64,000 bases of DNA from an uncultured Alphaproteobacteria bacterium (GTDB lineage Bacteria > Pseudomonadota > Alphaproteobacteria > UBA6615), in NCBI GenBank assembly GCA_943787445.1, contig CALSML010000006.1:32330-96329 (forward strand), written 5' to 3'. The translations under genes and the position numbers were made by a program. This document shows, piece by piece, positions 9,490-20,718 of the stretch. Every line of letters starts with the position of its first letter. The stretch's first letter is position 1. A model generated the notes under the pieces. That model was not told the DNA's origin. It did not search any database and was given only the letters and a program-made list of their open reading frames with translations.

Positions 9490-11152
9490 TTAGGCGGGAC
9501 GGTTCGGACGGCCCAAAAGGCCCCGAGCGATGATACCCAGCCTGAATCTCGGCCGCGCCTCTCAAAAATATTTAAAATGCGGGCATCACACAGCACGCGC
9601 GAGATGTCGTATTCCTCGGCATAGCCATTGCCACCGTGAATCTGCAGCGCGTTGTCCGCATTGGACCATGCAACTCGTGCGCCCCAGCAGTTTGGCCATG
9701 CCGGCCTCGATGTCGCAGCGTTGCCCGGAATCCTTCTGCCGGGCCGCGAAATAGGCAAGCTGGCGGGCCATCATGGTTTTCCGTGGCCATCCCGCCGAGT
9801 TTGCCGCCAACCCGGGCGAATTTCACTATCGGCCGGCGAAACTGTTCCCGGTCGCTGGCATAGCCAAACCCAAGCTCGAGCGCGTTCTGGGCTACACCGA
9901 CCGCACGCGCGGCGGTCTGAATGCGCGCTGTCTCGAATGTCGCCATCAGCTGCTTGAAAGCCTTCACCTTCGCGTCCGCCCAGAAGGTTGTCCGCAGAGA
10001 CTTCAAACCCGTCAAAGCCGAGCTCGTATTCCTTCATGCCGCGATAGCCGAGCACACGAATTTCTGACCCCTCCATACCTTCGGCGGGGGAAGGGATTGT
10101 CTTCGGAGCCCCGGGGTTTCTCGGCGAGAAACATGGACAGGCCGCGATAGCCATTCTCGTCGGGATCGGTGCGAACCATCAGGGTCATCATGTCGGTGCG
10201 CGCCGCATGGGTGATCCAGATCTTGTTGCCCTTTACCCTATAGACATCGCCATCTCGTGTTGCGCGTGGAGCGGATATGGGGCTAGGTCCGACCCGTGAT
10301 TGGGCTCGGTGAAGACGGCGGTCGGCAGGATTTTCTCCGGCGGCGATCGGCCCGAGATACTTCTCCTTCTGCGCCGGCGTGCCGTTGATCCGGATCAGCT
10401 CGGCTGCGATCTCCGAGCGGGGTGCCCAGCGAGCCCACACCGATATAACCGCGGGAGAGTTCCTCGGTGACGACGCCACATGGCGATCTTGTCGAGACCC
10501 AGCCCGCCGTCTTTCTTCGGGGATGGTCAGAGCCGAAGACACCGAGCTCGGCCATCTCCTGAATGATCTCCAGCGGAATCAGTTCGTCACGTACATGCCA
10601 GCCATGACAATGAGGCGAGACTTGCTCATCAGAGAACCGCCGGAACTGATCGGCGATCATGCCCTGGGTTTCATCCAGACCACGATCTCCGAAATCACCG
10701 CTTCGGTTGCCCAGTTCCTCTGCGATGCCCTGCCGGACGGCAATGCTGTCACCTTTGGTCATCAGGGCGCGGGCAGCCTCGCTGGTGAAGAAAACCGGAT
10801 TGATCTAGACCCAGATCCCCGGGCCGCGTGATCTCGTCCTGGCTCATGGCAATGCCGTATTTGAGCTGCTTGAGATAGCTGCCGAACCCGCTGGTCAGGA
10901 TCATCTGTTCCAGATCGGAGAGCCGGCCGTCATGTCCCAGCCGTTCGGCCCAGCCGAGCAACTGTTCCAGTGCGGTGACATAGGTACTCATCCACGCAAA
11001 GCCGTGCAGCGCGAATTGATTGGTGTCGAGCTTGTCCGGTTCCACCGGTCCACCCGGGGGCAGCCAGTGCAGTGGCCGCGCGTGCGGCGGCATCCCGGAA
11101 GGCCTGTGCATCGGGCAGGGGCCGCCCGGCAGAGATTGAGTGCGTCGGTCAT
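9490..11152 (-). CDS. mcd: (2S)-methylsuccinyl-CoA dehydrogenase-like acyl-CoA dehydrogenase (many frameshifts)
   Basis: Fragments in all three minus frames join into one protein of about 550 residues, the length of Mcd rather than of ordinary 380-residue acyl-CoA dehydrogenases. The N-terminal extension typical of Mcd is visible ([34 protein letters not shown]). It is followed by [89 protein letters not shown] and [10 protein letters not shown]. Mcd oxidises (2S)-methylsuccinyl-CoA to mesaconyl-C1-CoA in the ethylmalonyl-CoA pathway, with FAD. The ATG overlaps the mct stop (ATGA). At least ten frame changes occur between 9500 and 11130. I cannot tell error from decay, but conservation is strong right through each piece. 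Confidence 0.75.
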
Positions 11153-12381
11153 GTGTCCATTCCTGCAACCACGCCGGCATCATGGAGCCTTGCGATGTCG
11201 CCATCGCTCAGGCTCAACTCGCCGGACAGGATTTCATCCGTGTGTTCGCCCAGCACTGGCGCGCGGGGGTGTTCGCGCCTCGAATGCGCCGAACTTGTGG
11301 GGGGATCCCGGTACGAGATAGGTGCCGATCCCCGGGCTGCTCGATCTCCGCGAAAAGCGGGTTTGTTTGTCGAGGCACGCGGGTCTTCGGCCACCATCTG
11401 TCCGAAGGTCTGATAGGGCCCCCAGCAGACATTATGGGCATCGAAGGCGGTGCGAATTTCGTCCAAGGTATGCGCGGCACACCAGCCGCCGATGGGGCCG
11501 GCGATGGTATCCCGTGCGGCATAGCGGTCTTCCTTCCTTCGAGAAGTCCAGTCCGGTTTCGGCCTCCAGCTTTGCCATGGCCGCTGCGGTGTCGGTGGCC
11601 TCCACTAGTTTCTTCCACTGGGGGGTACCGACACGGCGATGATCATCACCTGCCGTCCGTCCTTTGTGGGGGAAGTCCCGGCCATAGCTGCCATAGACAT
11701 CATTGTTGATGTGGGGCCGCGAGGTGCCGTTTGAATCTGTACTTCGCCGATATAGCCGAGATTTCCAACGGTTGCGAAGGCCATATCCGCCAAGGAGAGG
11801 GAAACATACTGACCTTCGCCGGTCAGTCGCCGGTGCCGTTCGGCACCCCAGAATACCTGTGGCTGCGGCGTATCCGGTGGAGACGTCCCATCCCGGAAAA
11901 ACCCTGGTTCACAGGCTGGGTTTCGGCACCGGGGCCGGTAACATAGGGAAATCCGACCGCGGCGTTTACCGTGTAGTCGACCGCGACCCGAGCCATCGGG
12001 ATTGCCCAGAATGTTGAGGGCGATCAGATCGGCGCGTCTGGCCTGTAGTGCCTCATAGGACAGCCAGCCGCGCATCGGGAAATTCGTCAGCAGGATGCCG
12101 CGATCCTCGCCAGGCTGGGGTGATCAGTGCTGCAAGAATCTCCTGACCCTCGGGCTTGCGAAAATCCACGGCGATGGAACGTTTGCCCTTGTTCAGCCCG
12201 GCCCAGTAGATCGAGTTGGCCCTCGGCCGTCACCGGCCAGCGTCGGTAATCGATGCCGCCACCGATCATGTCGAAGCGGATCACATCGGCGCCGAGTTGC
12301 GCCAATGTCATCCCGCAGGTTGGGGGCCGCCACAAAGGCCGAGCCCTCGATGACGCGCAGGCCGGAAAGAACGCCGGTCAT
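11149..12381 (-). CDS. mct: Mesaconyl-CoA C1-C4 CoA transferase (CaiB/BaiF family, frameshifted)
   Basis: The span would code for about 410 residues, the family size. It opens MTGVLSGLRVIEGSAFVAAP and continues in other frames with GMTLAQLGADVIRFDMIGGG, IDYRRWPVTAEGQ, RGWLSYEALQARRADLI, VDYTVNAAVGFPYVTGP, ERHRRLTGEGQYVSLSLADM, FDAHNVCWGPYQTFGQMVAED and LGEHTDEIL. The class III CoA-transferase catalytic Asp is present in PGWDVSTG (codon at 11885-11887). These stretches match what I know of Mct from the 3-hydroxypropionate bicycle, which moves CoA within mesaconyl-CoA from C1 to C4, better than formyl-CoA or carnitine transferases. It leads a two-gene operon with mcd (4-base overlap). At least six frame changes lie between 11270 and 12340. 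Confidence 0.72.
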
Positions 12382-12404
12382 CGGGGTTTTCTCTTCGCTG
12401 CAAT

Positions 12405-12491
12405 CGTCATGCACGGACTTGATCCGTGCATCTCAACCCGGTCTTTGCTTGCATGGGCAAAAGGTACCCGGGACAAGCCCGAGTATGACGG
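12405..12491. repeat. REP-like intergenic element, copy 1
   Basis: The element starts CGTCATGCACGGACTTGATC and ends with the inverted form CCCGAGTATGACG. It sits between the divergent mct and RraA-type genes. It is a diverged member of the same family as the elements between 20.5 and 25.8 kb. Confidence 0.65.
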
Positions 12492-12594
12492 CTGTGTTGA
12501 ACTGGCTGTAATCACCAAACTTCCCCCCAATGACGAATGCGCGCCCGGCGTCTAGACTGGTGCGCATAATAACATTGTTGAGGATGTGTTCGAA

Positions 12595-13245
12595 ATGGCC
12601 GGAACCGAAAATACAGCTGCTGCGCTGACCTCTGAATTGCTGGCGGAAGCTGCCGCGATCGATTCTTCCACTTTGCATGAGGCGGCCGGGCGGATCGGGT
12701 CGCTGTCTTCGGCGATCAAGGCAATCGCCCCTGGCATGACGATCTGCGGCCCGGCCTTTCCCGTGAAGGGCCCGCCGCTCGACAATCTGGCGATTCACTT
12801 CGCCATTGATGAAGCGCAGCCCGGTGATGTGATCGTCGCCGATGTCAGCGGTGGCTATGAGGGCGGCTATTTCGGCGAGGTGATGGCCACCTCGGCCATC
12901 GCGCGCAAACTCGGTGGGCTGGTGATCGATGGCTGCGTGCGCGATGGCGCGGCGCTGGCCGAGAAAGGCTGGCCGGTCTTTGCCCGGGGTCTGTGCATGC
13001 GCGGTACCCTGAAGGACCTCAATGGTGACTTCAAGATCAACGAAACCCTGGCTTTTGGCGATGTGATCGTCGCACCGGGTGATCTGGTGCTGGGCGATGG
13101 AGACGGGGTTGTGGTGATCCCGAAAGCCATGGTGGCCGAGGCCATCGCGGCCTCGATCAGGCGTGAAGCGGCTGAAGCCGAGATGATGGAAACACTCAAG
13201 ACCGGCGTGACAGCGGTGGAACTGCGCGGCTGGAAACGGCGATAA
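12595..13245 (+). CDS. RraA-family aldolase (4-hydroxy-4-methyl-2-oxoglutarate aldolase-like)
   Basis: An intact protein of about 216 residues from the ATG at 12595 (a GTG at 12586 is in frame). It has the RraA / HMG-aldolase fold with the metal and substrate loop GGYFGEVMATSA, the strand-loop GGLVIDGCVRDG (catalytic Arg-Asp pair) and the C-terminal VAPGDLVLGDGDGVVVIPK. Family enzymes split hydroxy-oxo-acids to pyruvate; others bind RNase E, but those are shorter and lack the Arg-Asp arrangement. It diverges from the mct-mcd operon, and a repeat lies between them. A pyruvate-forming aldolase next to a mesaconyl-CoA route is suggestive but unproven. Confidence 0.8.
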   Translation: MAGTENTAAALTSELLAEAAAIDSSTLHEAAGRIGSLSSAIKAIAPGMTICGPAFPVKGPPLDNLAIHFAIDEAQPGDVIVADVSGGYEGGYFGEVMATSAIARKLGGLVIDGCVRDGAALAEKGWPVFARGLCMRGTLKDLNGDFKINETLAFGDVIVAPGDLVLGDGDGVVVIPKAMVAEAIAASIRREAAEAEMMETLKTGVTAVELRGWKRR

Positions 13246-13581
13246 CTGGCGAAAACAGTCGTTCTGCACCGCGAATTTTGCGGTCAGAATCTCCCAAACA
13301 GGGCTTCCACCGTGCGTTTTCCTTTGCCGACTTGAATTCGAAAAACAAGAGATTTATTTACTCTTCATGGGTGGGATTGTGAGCCGGTTTCGGTAATATC
13401 CGGCCCGTTCGAAAACCACATTGCGGGTTCCAGGCATTCGCCGGCCGATGGCCGCGCGGAGATTCGTCGTCTCGACCCTGACATCGGGAAAACCGGGATG
13501 CAGTGCGGGATCGGGGGAACAGGGACGCAAATCGAGGATCCGCGCGGCTGGCGCCGTGCAAATCGGGAAGTGAAGTTGACC
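13246..13581. promoter_or_regulatory. gltB upstream region with candidate sigma-70 promoter
   Basis: In the 336 bases before gltB there is a TTGAAT at 13332-13337 and a TATTTA at 13355-13360, with a 17-base spacer: a fair match to sigma-70 elements in an A/T-rich pocket. It would give a leader of roughly 210 bases. Within the leader a nine-codon frame, MGGIVSRFR, starts at 13366. The glutamate synthase frame itself is open upstream to an ATG at 13498, so a longer N-terminus is possible. I see no clear NtrC or sigma-54 site. Confidence 0.35.
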
Positions 13582-16500
13582 ATGAACAGACAGACATCAG
13601 ACGTGCAAAACGCCGAAATCACAGCCCGGTCAGCTGCCACGAAACCCATGCTTTATGACGGCCAGCGTTCGGCCCAGGGCCTCTACAACCCGGCCAGCGA
13701 GCATGACGCCTGCGGCATCGGCATGATCTGCTCGATTCGCAATGAGCGTAGCCGTAAGATCGTCGAGGACGGGCTGAAGATTCTCTGCAATCTGGAGCAT
13801 CGCGGCGCCGTGGGCGCGGACCCGAAGGCCGGTGACGGCGCGGGCATCCTGATCCAGCTGCCCCATGAATTCTTCCGCGTCGAAGCGGACGCACTCGGCT
13901 TCAAACTGCCCGAACCCAATCATTACGGCGTGGCGCAGCTGTTTCTGCCCCGTGATTCGGCCCACCATGACCATGGTGGAAGATGCCTATGTGATGGCGG
14001 CCGCGCAGGAGGGACTGGAGATTCTCGGCTGGCGCGACGTGCCGGTGGATTCGTCCATCCTCGGTGAGAGCGTGAAGCCGACCGAGCCGGTCCACCGTCA
14101 GGTCTTCATCGCGCGGGGTGCGGATATCGCCGATGACGATGCTTTCGAGCGCAAGCTTTTCGTCATGCGCAAGGTCGCCTCCAATCATCTGCGCAGCAAT
14201 TTTCCCGAGGAAGCCCAGGGCTACTACCCGGTGTCCTGTTCCTCGCGCACCATCGTCTACAAGGGGCTGGTTCTCGCCGACGGCGTGCTAACCTATTTCA
14301 AGGACCTTCAGGACGAGCGGGTGATCTCCGCCGTGGCCCTGGTGCATCAGCGTTTCTCCACCAACACCTTCCCGTCCTGGCCGCTGGCCCATCCCTATCC
14401 GGATGATCTGCCACAATGGCGAGATCAACACCCTGCGCGGTAATTCGAACTGGATGGCCGCCCGTCAGGCGAGCATGTCCTCCCCGATCTTCGGCGATGA
14501 CATGCAGAAGCTCTGGCCGATCTCGGTTGAGGGCCAGTCGGATTCCGCCTGTTTCGACAATGCGCTCGAACTGCTCTACCAGGGCGGTTACACGCTGCCC
14601 CATGCGGTGATGATGCTGATCCCCGAGGCCTGGGCCGGCAATCCGCTGATGGATGAGGAATTCCGCGCTTTCTACGAATACAACGCCGCGCTGATGGAGC
14701 CGTGGGATGGTCCGGCGGCGATCGCCTTCACCGATGGCAAGGTCGTCGGCGCGACCCTGGACCGCAACGGCCTGCGTCCCGCGCGCTATCTGGAGACCAA
14801 GGACGGTTTCGTCCTGCTGGCTCGGAAATGGGCGTCCTTGATATTCCCGAAGAGAACATCGCCCGCAAATGGCGTCTGCAGCCCGGCAAGATGCTGCTGA
14901 TCGATCTGGAGCAGGGCAAGACCATCTCCGATCATGATCTCAAGACCGAACTGGCCAACAGCCATCCCTATCAGGAGTGGCTGGCCCGCTCGCAGATCCG
15001 CGTGAAGGATCTGCCCGAAGTCGGACGCGCCGCGCCGCTGTCCGAAACCCCGCTGCTCGATCGGCAGCAGGCCTTCGGCTATTCTCAGGAAGATCTGAAA
15101 TTCCTGATGCTGCCCATGGCCCATACCGGCCAGGAGGCAACCGGCGCCATGGGCACGGACACGCCGCTTTCGGCCCTTTCGCTCCAAATCCAAGCCGCTG
15201 GCTTCCTATTTCAAGCAGCTCTTCGCCCAGGTGACCAACCCGCCGATCGATCCGATCCGCGAGGAGATCGTCATGTCGCTGGTTTCCTTCATAGGGCCGC
15301 GTCCCAATCTGCTCGATCTGGAGGGCACCTCGACCCTCAAGCGGCTCGAAGTGCGTCAGCCGATCATCAGCAATGCGGGGCTGGAGAAGATTCGCGCCAT
15401 TGGCGACATCGCCGACAACCAGTTCCAGACCCAGACCCTCGACATCACCTATGCGGTGGAGCGGGGCGTGGCCTATATGGAAGAGGCGATCGACAATCTC
15501 TGCGACCGCGCCGAAGAGGCCGTGGGTCAGGGCTACAACATCATCATTCTGTCGGATCGACTGGTCGGGCCGGACCGTGTGGGCATTCCCTCGCTGCTGG
15601 CCACCTCGGCCGTGCATCATCACCTCATTCGCAAGGGCCTGCGCACGTCCGTGGGCCTGGTGGTCGAAACCGGCGAAGCCCGCGAGGTGCATCACTTCGC
15701 AACTCTGGCCGGGTTCGGCGCGGAAGCCATCAATCCGTGGCTGGCCTTCGAGACCCTGGCCGATCTGCGGGAAATGGTCGATGAGCAGCTGACCGACGAG
15801 CAGGTCATCCGCCGTTACATCAAGGCGATCGACAAGGGCCTGCTGAAGGTCATGTCCAAGATGGGCATCTCCACCTATCAGTCCTATTGCGGCGCGCAGA
15901 TTTTTGACGCGGTCGGCCTGCAGTCCTCCTTCGTGGAGAAGTACTTCACCGGCACCCACACCGCGGTGGAGGGCGTCGGACTGGCAGAGGTTGCGCGCGA
16001 GACTATGGAGCGCCACGCCAATGCCTTCGGAAACAACCCGATTTACAAGGGTGCGCTGGATGTGGGCGGTGAATATGCCTTCCGGATCCGGGGCGAGAAG
16101 CATTCCTGGTCGCCTGAGACGGTGGCCGATCTGCAGCACGCCGTGCGCGGGGACCTGCCCGACAAGTACCGCTCCTTTGCCGCGGCCATCAATCAGCAGG
16201 ATGAAGAGCTGATGACTCTGCGCGGTCTTTTCCGTCTGAAGAGTGCCGAGGATGCGGGCCGCAAGCCCGTGCCGCTGGACGAAGTGGAACCCGCGGAGAA
16301 TATCGTGAAGCGTTTTGCGACCGGCGCCATGTCCTATGGCTCGATCAGTCGCGAAGCCCACACCACGCTGGCCATCGCCATGAACCGGATCGGCGGCAAG
16401 TCGAACACCGGTGAAGGCGGCGAGGAGGTGGACCGGTTTGTCCCCATGGACAACGGCGATTCCATGCGCTCGAAGATCAAGCAGGTGGCCTCGGGCCGTT

Positions 16501-18296
16501 TCGGTGTGACCACGGAATATCTCGTCAATTCCGACATGATCCAGATCAAGATGGCCCAGGGCGCCAAGCCCGGTGAGGGCGGTCAGCTGCCCGGTCACAA
16601 GGTGGATGCAGTGATCGCGAAGGTGCGTCATTCGACCCCGGGTGTCGGCCTAATTTCCCCGCCGCCCCATCACGACATCTACTCGATCGAGGATCTGGCC
16701 CAGCTGATCTACGATCTCAAGAACGTGAATTCGAAGGCCGATATCAGCGTCAAGCTGGTCTCGGAAATCGGTGTCGGCACGGTCGCAGCGGGTGTCTCCA
16801 AGGCACGCGCGGATCATGTGACGATTTCGGGCTTCGAGGGCGGCACCGGTGCGTCACCGCTCACCTCCATCAAGCATGCCGGCTCGCCCTGGGAAATCGG
16901 TCTTGCCGAAACCCAACAGACGCTGGTCATGAACGATCTGCGCGGGCGCATTTCCGTGCAGGTGGATGGGGGTCTGCGGACCGGCCGCGATGTGGTTGTG
17001 GGCGCCCTGCTGGGAGCCGACGAGTTCGGCTTTGCCACCGCGCCGCTGATCGCGACGGGCTGCATCATGATGCGCAAATGCCATCTCAACACCTGTCCGG
17101 TCGGCATCGCGACCCAGGACCCGCAGCTGCGCAAGAAGTTCACGGGCGAGCCTGAGCATGTGGTCAATTATTTCTTCTTCGTGGCCGAAGAGGTCCGAGA
17201 ACTGATGGCCGCCATGGGCTTCCGCACGGTGAACGAGATGATCGGCCAGACCGACATGCTCGACACGAAAAAGGCGATTGCCCACTGGAAGGCTCAGGGG
17301 CTGGATTTCAGAAATCTGTTCTTCAAGCCCGAAGAGGCCGCTCATGTGGATATCCACCGCACGATCGACCAGAACCACCCGATTGTGGACATCCTCGATC
17401 GTAAGCTGATCGAACAGGCCAAACCGGCCCTCGAGGACGCCACGCCGGTGCAGATCGAACTGCCCATCGGCAACACCGACCGGTCGGCCGGCGCCATGCT
17501 CTCGGGCGAGGTGGCCCGCAAATACGGCCATGCCGGCCTCACCGAAGATACTATCTGGATCACGCTCAAAGGCGTTGCCGGGCAGAGCTTCGGGGCCTGG
17601 GTGGCGCGCGGTGTGACCCTCGATCTCATTGGTGAAGCTAATGACTATGTGGGCAAGGGCCTGTCGGGCGGCAAGCTGATCGTCCGTCCCGATCCCAACA
17701 GCGGCATCAACCCGGATGAAAGCATGATTGTTGGCAACACGGTGCTTTATGGCGCCGTAACCGGGGAGTGCTACTTCCGCGGCATTGCCGGCGAACGCTT
17801 TGCCGTCCGTAATTCGGGCGCCATCGCGGTGGTCGAGGGTGCGGGCGATCACGGTTGTGAATACATGACCGGCGGCATCGTCGTGGTGCTGGGGGAAACC
17901 GGACGCAACTTCGCGGCGGGTATGTCGGGCGGTATTGCCTATGTGCTCGACGAGGATGGCGGGTTCGAACGTCGCTGCAATCTCGCGATGGTCGATCTGG
18001 AACCCATCGAAGGCGAAGAAGAAGTCATGGAGAAATTGCATCGCTCGGACATCGAATCCCACGGAATGGTCGATGTGCAGTCGGACATGACGCGGTTTGA
18101 CGCCGAACGTCTGCGCAAGCTGATTGGGAACCATGTGCGCTACACCGCCTCCACGCGCGGGCAGCACATCCTCGACAACTGGAATGCATATCTCCCGACA
18201 TTCGTGAAGGTCATGCCGGTCGAGTATCGTCGGGCACTTCAGGAAATGCAGGTAGAGCAGACCGGTGAAATGAACATCGGCATGCGGAGGGGCTAA
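13582..18296 (+). CDS. gltB: Glutamate synthase large subunit (NADPH-GOGAT alpha), frameshifted in the first third
   Basis: About 1,570 residues across frames. The class II glutamine amidotransferase nucleophile is Cys44 in [14 protein letters not shown], preceded by a propeptide. Then come [19 protein letters not shown], the central domain, the FMN domain ([31 protein letters not shown]), the 3Fe-4S cysteines in [18 protein letters not shown] and the C-terminal beta-helix ([20 protein letters not shown]). Frames change near 13965, 14402, 14822 and 15185; from 15231 to the stop it is clean. It takes the amide of glutamine to 2-oxoglutarate, making two glutamates. The stop overlaps gltD by one base (TAATG). 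All active-site residues are intact. Confidence 0.92.
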
Positions 18297-19714
18297 TGGG
18301 CAAGGTTACAGGATTCATCGAGATCGAGCGGCACGACCGCACCTATAAACCGGCCGCGGACCGCATTCGGAACTTCAAGGAATTCGTGATTCCGCTCGAG
18401 GAACGCGATCTGGAGCGTCAGGCGGCGCGTTGCATGGATTGCGGCATTCCGTTCTGTCACAACGGCTGCCCGGTCAACAACCAGATCCCGGACTGGAATG
18501 ACCTGGTCTACAATTCCGACTGGGAGGAAGCCTCGCACAACCTCCACTCCACGAACAATTTTCCAGAGTTCACCGGGCGCATCTGCCCGGCCCCGTGTGA
18601 AGCGGCCTGTACGCTGAACATTGATGACTCCCCGGTCACCATCAAGACCATCGAATGTACCATCGTGGACCGGGCCTGGGACGAGGGCTGGATCAAGCCC
18701 CAGATTCCCGAGAGCAAAACCGGCAAGCGCATTGCCGTTGTCGGCTCCGGCCCGGCCGGTATGGCCGGGGCCCAGCAGCTCGCCCGTGCGGGGCATGAGG
18801 TGCATCTCTACGAGAAGAACGAGACCCCGGGCGGCCTGCTCCGCTTCGGCATCCCCGACTTCAAGATGGAAAAGCACCTGATCGACCGCCGGATGGATCA
18901 GATGATCGCCGAAGGCGTCGTCCTCCATTGCGGCATACATATCGGCGTGGATATGAGCGCGGCCGATCTGGAAGCCAATCACGACGCCGTGCTGCTTTGT
19001 GGCGGCGCGGAAATGCCCCGGGACCTGCCCGTGGAAGGCCGCGATCTGGATGGCGTGCACTTCGCCATGGATTTCCTGCCCCAGCAGAACCGCCGGGTGG
19101 CAGGCAGCAACCTCAACGAGGTGGAACCCATTCTGGCTTCCGCTAAGAACGTCGTTGTCATTGGTGGCGGCGACACGGGGTCGGATTGCATCGGCACCTC
19201 GATCCGTCAGGGCGCACTCTCGGTGGTCCAGCTTGAAATCATGCCCGAGCCACCGGAGAAGGAAAACAAGGGTCTCACATGGCCGCACTGGCCACTGAAG
19301 ATGCGCACCTCGTCCAGTCAGGAAGAGGGCGCGGAGCGGGACTTCTCCGTGACGACCATGAGCATCGGTGGCGAGAACGGCCACGTGACCCATCTTAACT
19401 GCGCCCGGGTGGATGAACAGTTCCAGCCGATCGCGGGAACGGAATTCGAACTCAAGGCCGATCTGGTCCTGCTCGCCATGGGCTTCGTCCATCCGGTCGC
19501 CGAAGGCCTGCTGAACGATCTGGAACTCGAACTCGACGGTCGCGGCAACGTTCAGGCTGACACCAACGCCTATGCCACCAGCCGCGAGAAAATCTTCTCC
19601 GCCGGCGACATGCGCCGCGGCCAGTCACTTGTGGTCTGGGCCATCCGCGAAGGCCGTCAGGCCGCCCGCGCGGTGGATGCATTCCTGATGGGAAGCTCGG
19701 AACTGCCGCGGTAG
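18296..19714 (+). CDS. gltD: Glutamate synthase small subunit (NADPH-GOGAT beta)
   Basis: Intact, 472 residues. The N-terminal iron-sulfur region has [14 protein letters not shown] and [14 protein letters not shown], which ligate the 4Fe-4S clusters. It is followed by the FAD Rossmann motif [19 protein letters not shown], the NADPH motif [12 protein letters not shown] and the closing ATG-type FAD segment [16 protein letters not shown]. It oxidises NADPH and passes electrons through its clusters to the FMN of GltB. Its start shares one base with the gltB stop, which fixes the start and implies translational coupling. Confidence 0.95.
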   Translation: MGKVTGFIEIERHDRTYKPAADRIRNFKEFVIPLEERDLERQAARCMDCGIPFCHNGCPVNNQIPDWNDLVYNSDWEEASHNLHSTNNFPEFTGRICPAPCEAACTLNIDDSPVTIKTIECTIVDRAWDEGWIKPQIPESKTGKRIAVVGSGPAGMAGAQQLARAGHEVHLYEKNETPGGLLRFGIPDFKMEKHLIDRRMDQMIAEGVVLHCGIHIGVDMSAADLEANHDAVLLCGGAEMPRDLPVEGRDLDGVHFAMDFLPQQNRRVAGSNLNEVEPILASAKNVVVIGGGDTGSDCIGTSIRQGALSVVQLEIMPEPPEKENKGLTWPHWPLKMRTSSSQEEGAERDFSVTTMSIGGENGHVTHLNCARVDEQFQPIAGTEFELKADLVLLAMGFVHPVAEGLLNDLELELDGRGNVQADTNAYATSREKIFSAGDMRRGQSLVVWAIREGRQAARAVDAFLMGSSELPR

Positions 19715-19723
19715 GCGACGTTT

Positions 19724-20503
19724 CTAGTCAAACAGCGCCACAGCCCGCGTCCAGCCCGCCGTGCCGCCCCTGATCTTGCAGGGGAAGCACGTCACCACAA
19801 ATCCGGTGTCGGGCAGTTGCTCCAGGTTCTGCAACTTCTCGATTTGGCAGTAGGGCTCTTCGATGCCCGCATAGTGGCCCTCCCAGATGATCGAGGGGTC
19901 CTTGGTCTCTTCCCAGAGCTTTGCCGTGTGGGCGAATGGCGCGTCCCAGGTCCAGGCGTCGGTGCCGCACACGCGCACGCCCCGTGAGGTGAGGTAGAGG
20001 GTCGCCTCGCGTCCCATGCCGCAGCCCCGGTCGATATAGTCATCCTGACCATAGGCCGCGGCGGCCGAAGTGTTCACCACCACGATATCCAGCGGCTGCA
20101 GGTCGTGGCCGATGCGTTCGAGTTCGGCTTCGATGTCGGCGGCGGTAACCAGATAACCATCGGGAAAATGCCGGAAGTCGAACTTCACTCCCGGGCGCAT
20201 GAACCAGTCCAGCGGCATCTCGTCGATGCCGTGCATCGGGTCGCCGTTCTTGTCCACCGGGTGATAGTGCAGGGGGGCATCCACATGGGTGCCGTTATGG
20301 GTCGCCAGCGTGATCGTCTCATAGGCCGAGGCCACGCCGCCGGGCAGGTCGTCCGTGTCGAGGCCGGGATAGAGCTTGCGCCACCGGTCCAGATTGTCGC
20401 CGTGCTCCATCATCTTGAATGTCGGACGCATGGCCGGCGGGTCGACGATGATCACGTCATCAAGCGCCATGGAGATATCAACGATTTTGCCGGGGATCTG
20501 CAT
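19724..20503 (-). CDS. Cyclase family protein (kynurenine formamidase-like metal hydrolase)
   Basis: Intact, 259 residues. The metal-binding signature THNGTHVDAPLHY (HxGTHxDxPxH) is present near residue 68, followed later by the family's TSAAAAYGQDDY and the cysteine-containing tail GFVVTCFPCKIRGGTAGW. Members hydrolyse N-formylkynurenine or related amides and lactones (for example, isatin hydrolase). The substrate here is unknown and no kynureninase is nearby. It converges on gltD with a ten-base gap. Confidence 0.8.
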   Translation of the reverse strand: MQIPGKIVDISMALDDVIIVDPPAMRPTFKMMEHGDNLDRWRKLYPGLDTDDLPGGVASAYETITLATHNGTHVDAPLHYHPVDKNGDPMHGIDEMPLDWFMRPGVKFDFRHFPDGYLVTAADIEAELERIGHDLQPLDIVVVNTSAAAAYGQDDYIDRGCGMGREATLYLTSRGVRVCGTDAWTWDAPFAHTAKLWEETKDPSIIWEGHYAGIEEPYCQIEKLQNLEQLPDTGFVVTCFPCKIRGGTAGWTRAVALFD

Positions 20504-20525
20504 TGGCGGGTCTCTCTCTTTTTGT

Positions 20526-20627
20526 CGTCATGGCCGAATGTGGTCCGGCCATCCACGTGGTGGTGTCAGATTATGACACCGAGTGTGCCGATGGACGTGG
20601 ATGCCCGCAACATGTGCGGGTATGACA
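20526..20627. repeat. REP-like intergenic element, copy 2
   Basis: It begins CGTCATGGCCGAATGTGGTC and ends CATGTGCGGGTATGACA, with internal ACGTGG repeats. It shares its layout with copy 8 (ATCCACGT after the first palindrome, GGACGTGGA before the second). Confidence 0.6.
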
Positions 20628-20718
20628 CTGCGGGTGCCTTGCCTCACCATTGCGAAATAATGATAGGCTCGAAACCACGCGGTTATGTCGCGTCGACAAG
20701 CATGTGAAAGGGTGACTG

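Noticed and set aside
13366..13395. Nine-codon leader peptide MGGIVSRFR ahead of gltB
   Set aside because: No run of regulatory codons (Gln, Glu) and no terminator follows, so attenuation by translation is not supported.
14940..16631. Long open frame (563 codons) on the minus strand
   Set aside because: It lies fully antisense to the FMN domain of gltB, a highly conserved gene. The translation is His/Gly/Asp-rich with no domain, as expected from the reverse of GC-rich codons.
16854..18167. Minus-strand open frame of 437 codons
   Set aside because: Antisense to the C-terminal half of gltB. No motif and no ribosome site.
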